NCBI GenBank assembly: GCA_029256185.1
Contig: JAQSYI010000001.1
Span: 466,486 to 530,485, forward strand
Origin: Paenibacillaceae bacterium
GTDB lineage: Bacteria > Bacillota > Bacilli > Paenibacillales > NBRC-103111
Direction of reading: 5' to 3'
Length of the DNA stretch: 64,000 nucleotides
Made by a program: the position numbers and the translations under genes. Of this stretch, positions 63,901 through 64,000 are shown piece after piece. Within the stretch, counting starts at the first letter, position 1; every line of letters begins with the position of its first letter. The notes under the pieces were generated by a model. The model worked only from the letters and a program-made list of their open reading frames with translations. It was not told where the DNA came from and ran no database searches.

Positions 63901-64000
63901 CTTGTAAACGTCAAATAGTCCCCACCTAGGCGGAAGATGGGGATGCGGGTACACTATGGAGTAGAACGAAACACGCGGCAAGTCAAAGGAAGCGAAGGAG

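Overview
The window looks like chromosomal DNA of a Paenibacillus-type Firmicute. It carries Lpl/Ytc-type oligosaccharide ABC importers, YesM-family histidine kinases paired with AraC-type response regulators, strong AGGAGG-like ribosome binding sites, and many plant- or microbial-polysaccharide enzymes with no housekeeping genes between them. This assignment rests on gene content and protein style only. I saw no rRNA, tRNA or CRISPR array.

Layout. (1) 0.2-3.4 kb: a DUF1861/GH130-like propeller protein divergent from an AraC regulator, followed by a decayed GH4 glycosidase. (2) 3.6-17.9 kb: one long operon with two permeases, a solute-binding lipoprotein, a heparinase II/III-like lyase, a GH105 unsaturated-uronyl hydrolase, a kinase/regulator pair and a 1417-residue secreted protein (three CBM96-like modules plus a second heparinase-like lyase). 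It reads as a complete system for a uronic-acid polysaccharide. (3) 18-18.7 kb: non-coding DNA with a 163-bp MITE and short repeats. (4) 18.9-22.1 kb (minus): a MacAB/YknXYZ-like ATPase, permease and membrane-fusion protein. (5) 22.3-37.1 kb: a second kinase/regulator pair, an importer, a secreted clan GH-A-like enzyme and a 1586-residue secreted protein with three LamG-like/FN3 repeats. (6) 37.3-40.4 kb (minus): a GH78-like alpha-L-rhamnosidase and a ChbG/YdjC deacetylase. (7) 40.6-44.1 kb: a third kinase/regulator pair, convergent with 44.1-50.0 kb (minus), a membrane-bound AraC regulator, two permeases and a binding protein. (8) 50.2-51.1 kb: a gene graveyard (truncated gene, TnpB relic, AraC relic). 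(9) 51.4-59.0 kb: a CUT1 importer, a GH130 phosphorylase and a GH106-like hydrolase. (10) 59.1-61.4 kb: an ABC-F gene preceded by a leader peptide and an intrinsic terminator, a classic antibiotic-sensing attenuator layout. (11) 61.6-63.8 kb: an FAD-dependent oxidoreductase.

How the parts work together. Each locus follows the same plan: a sensor senses the glycan, an AraC-type DNA-binding protein activates, a binding-protein importer brings in oligosaccharides, and intracellular enzymes finish them. None of the four importers has an ATPase gene here, so a shared MsmX-type ATPase encoded elsewhere is expected. The most informative regulatory signal is a promoter plus upstream element shared by the third kinase/regulator pair (40.5 kb) and the importer/GH130 operon (51.3 kb). 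It suggests one response regulator drives both.
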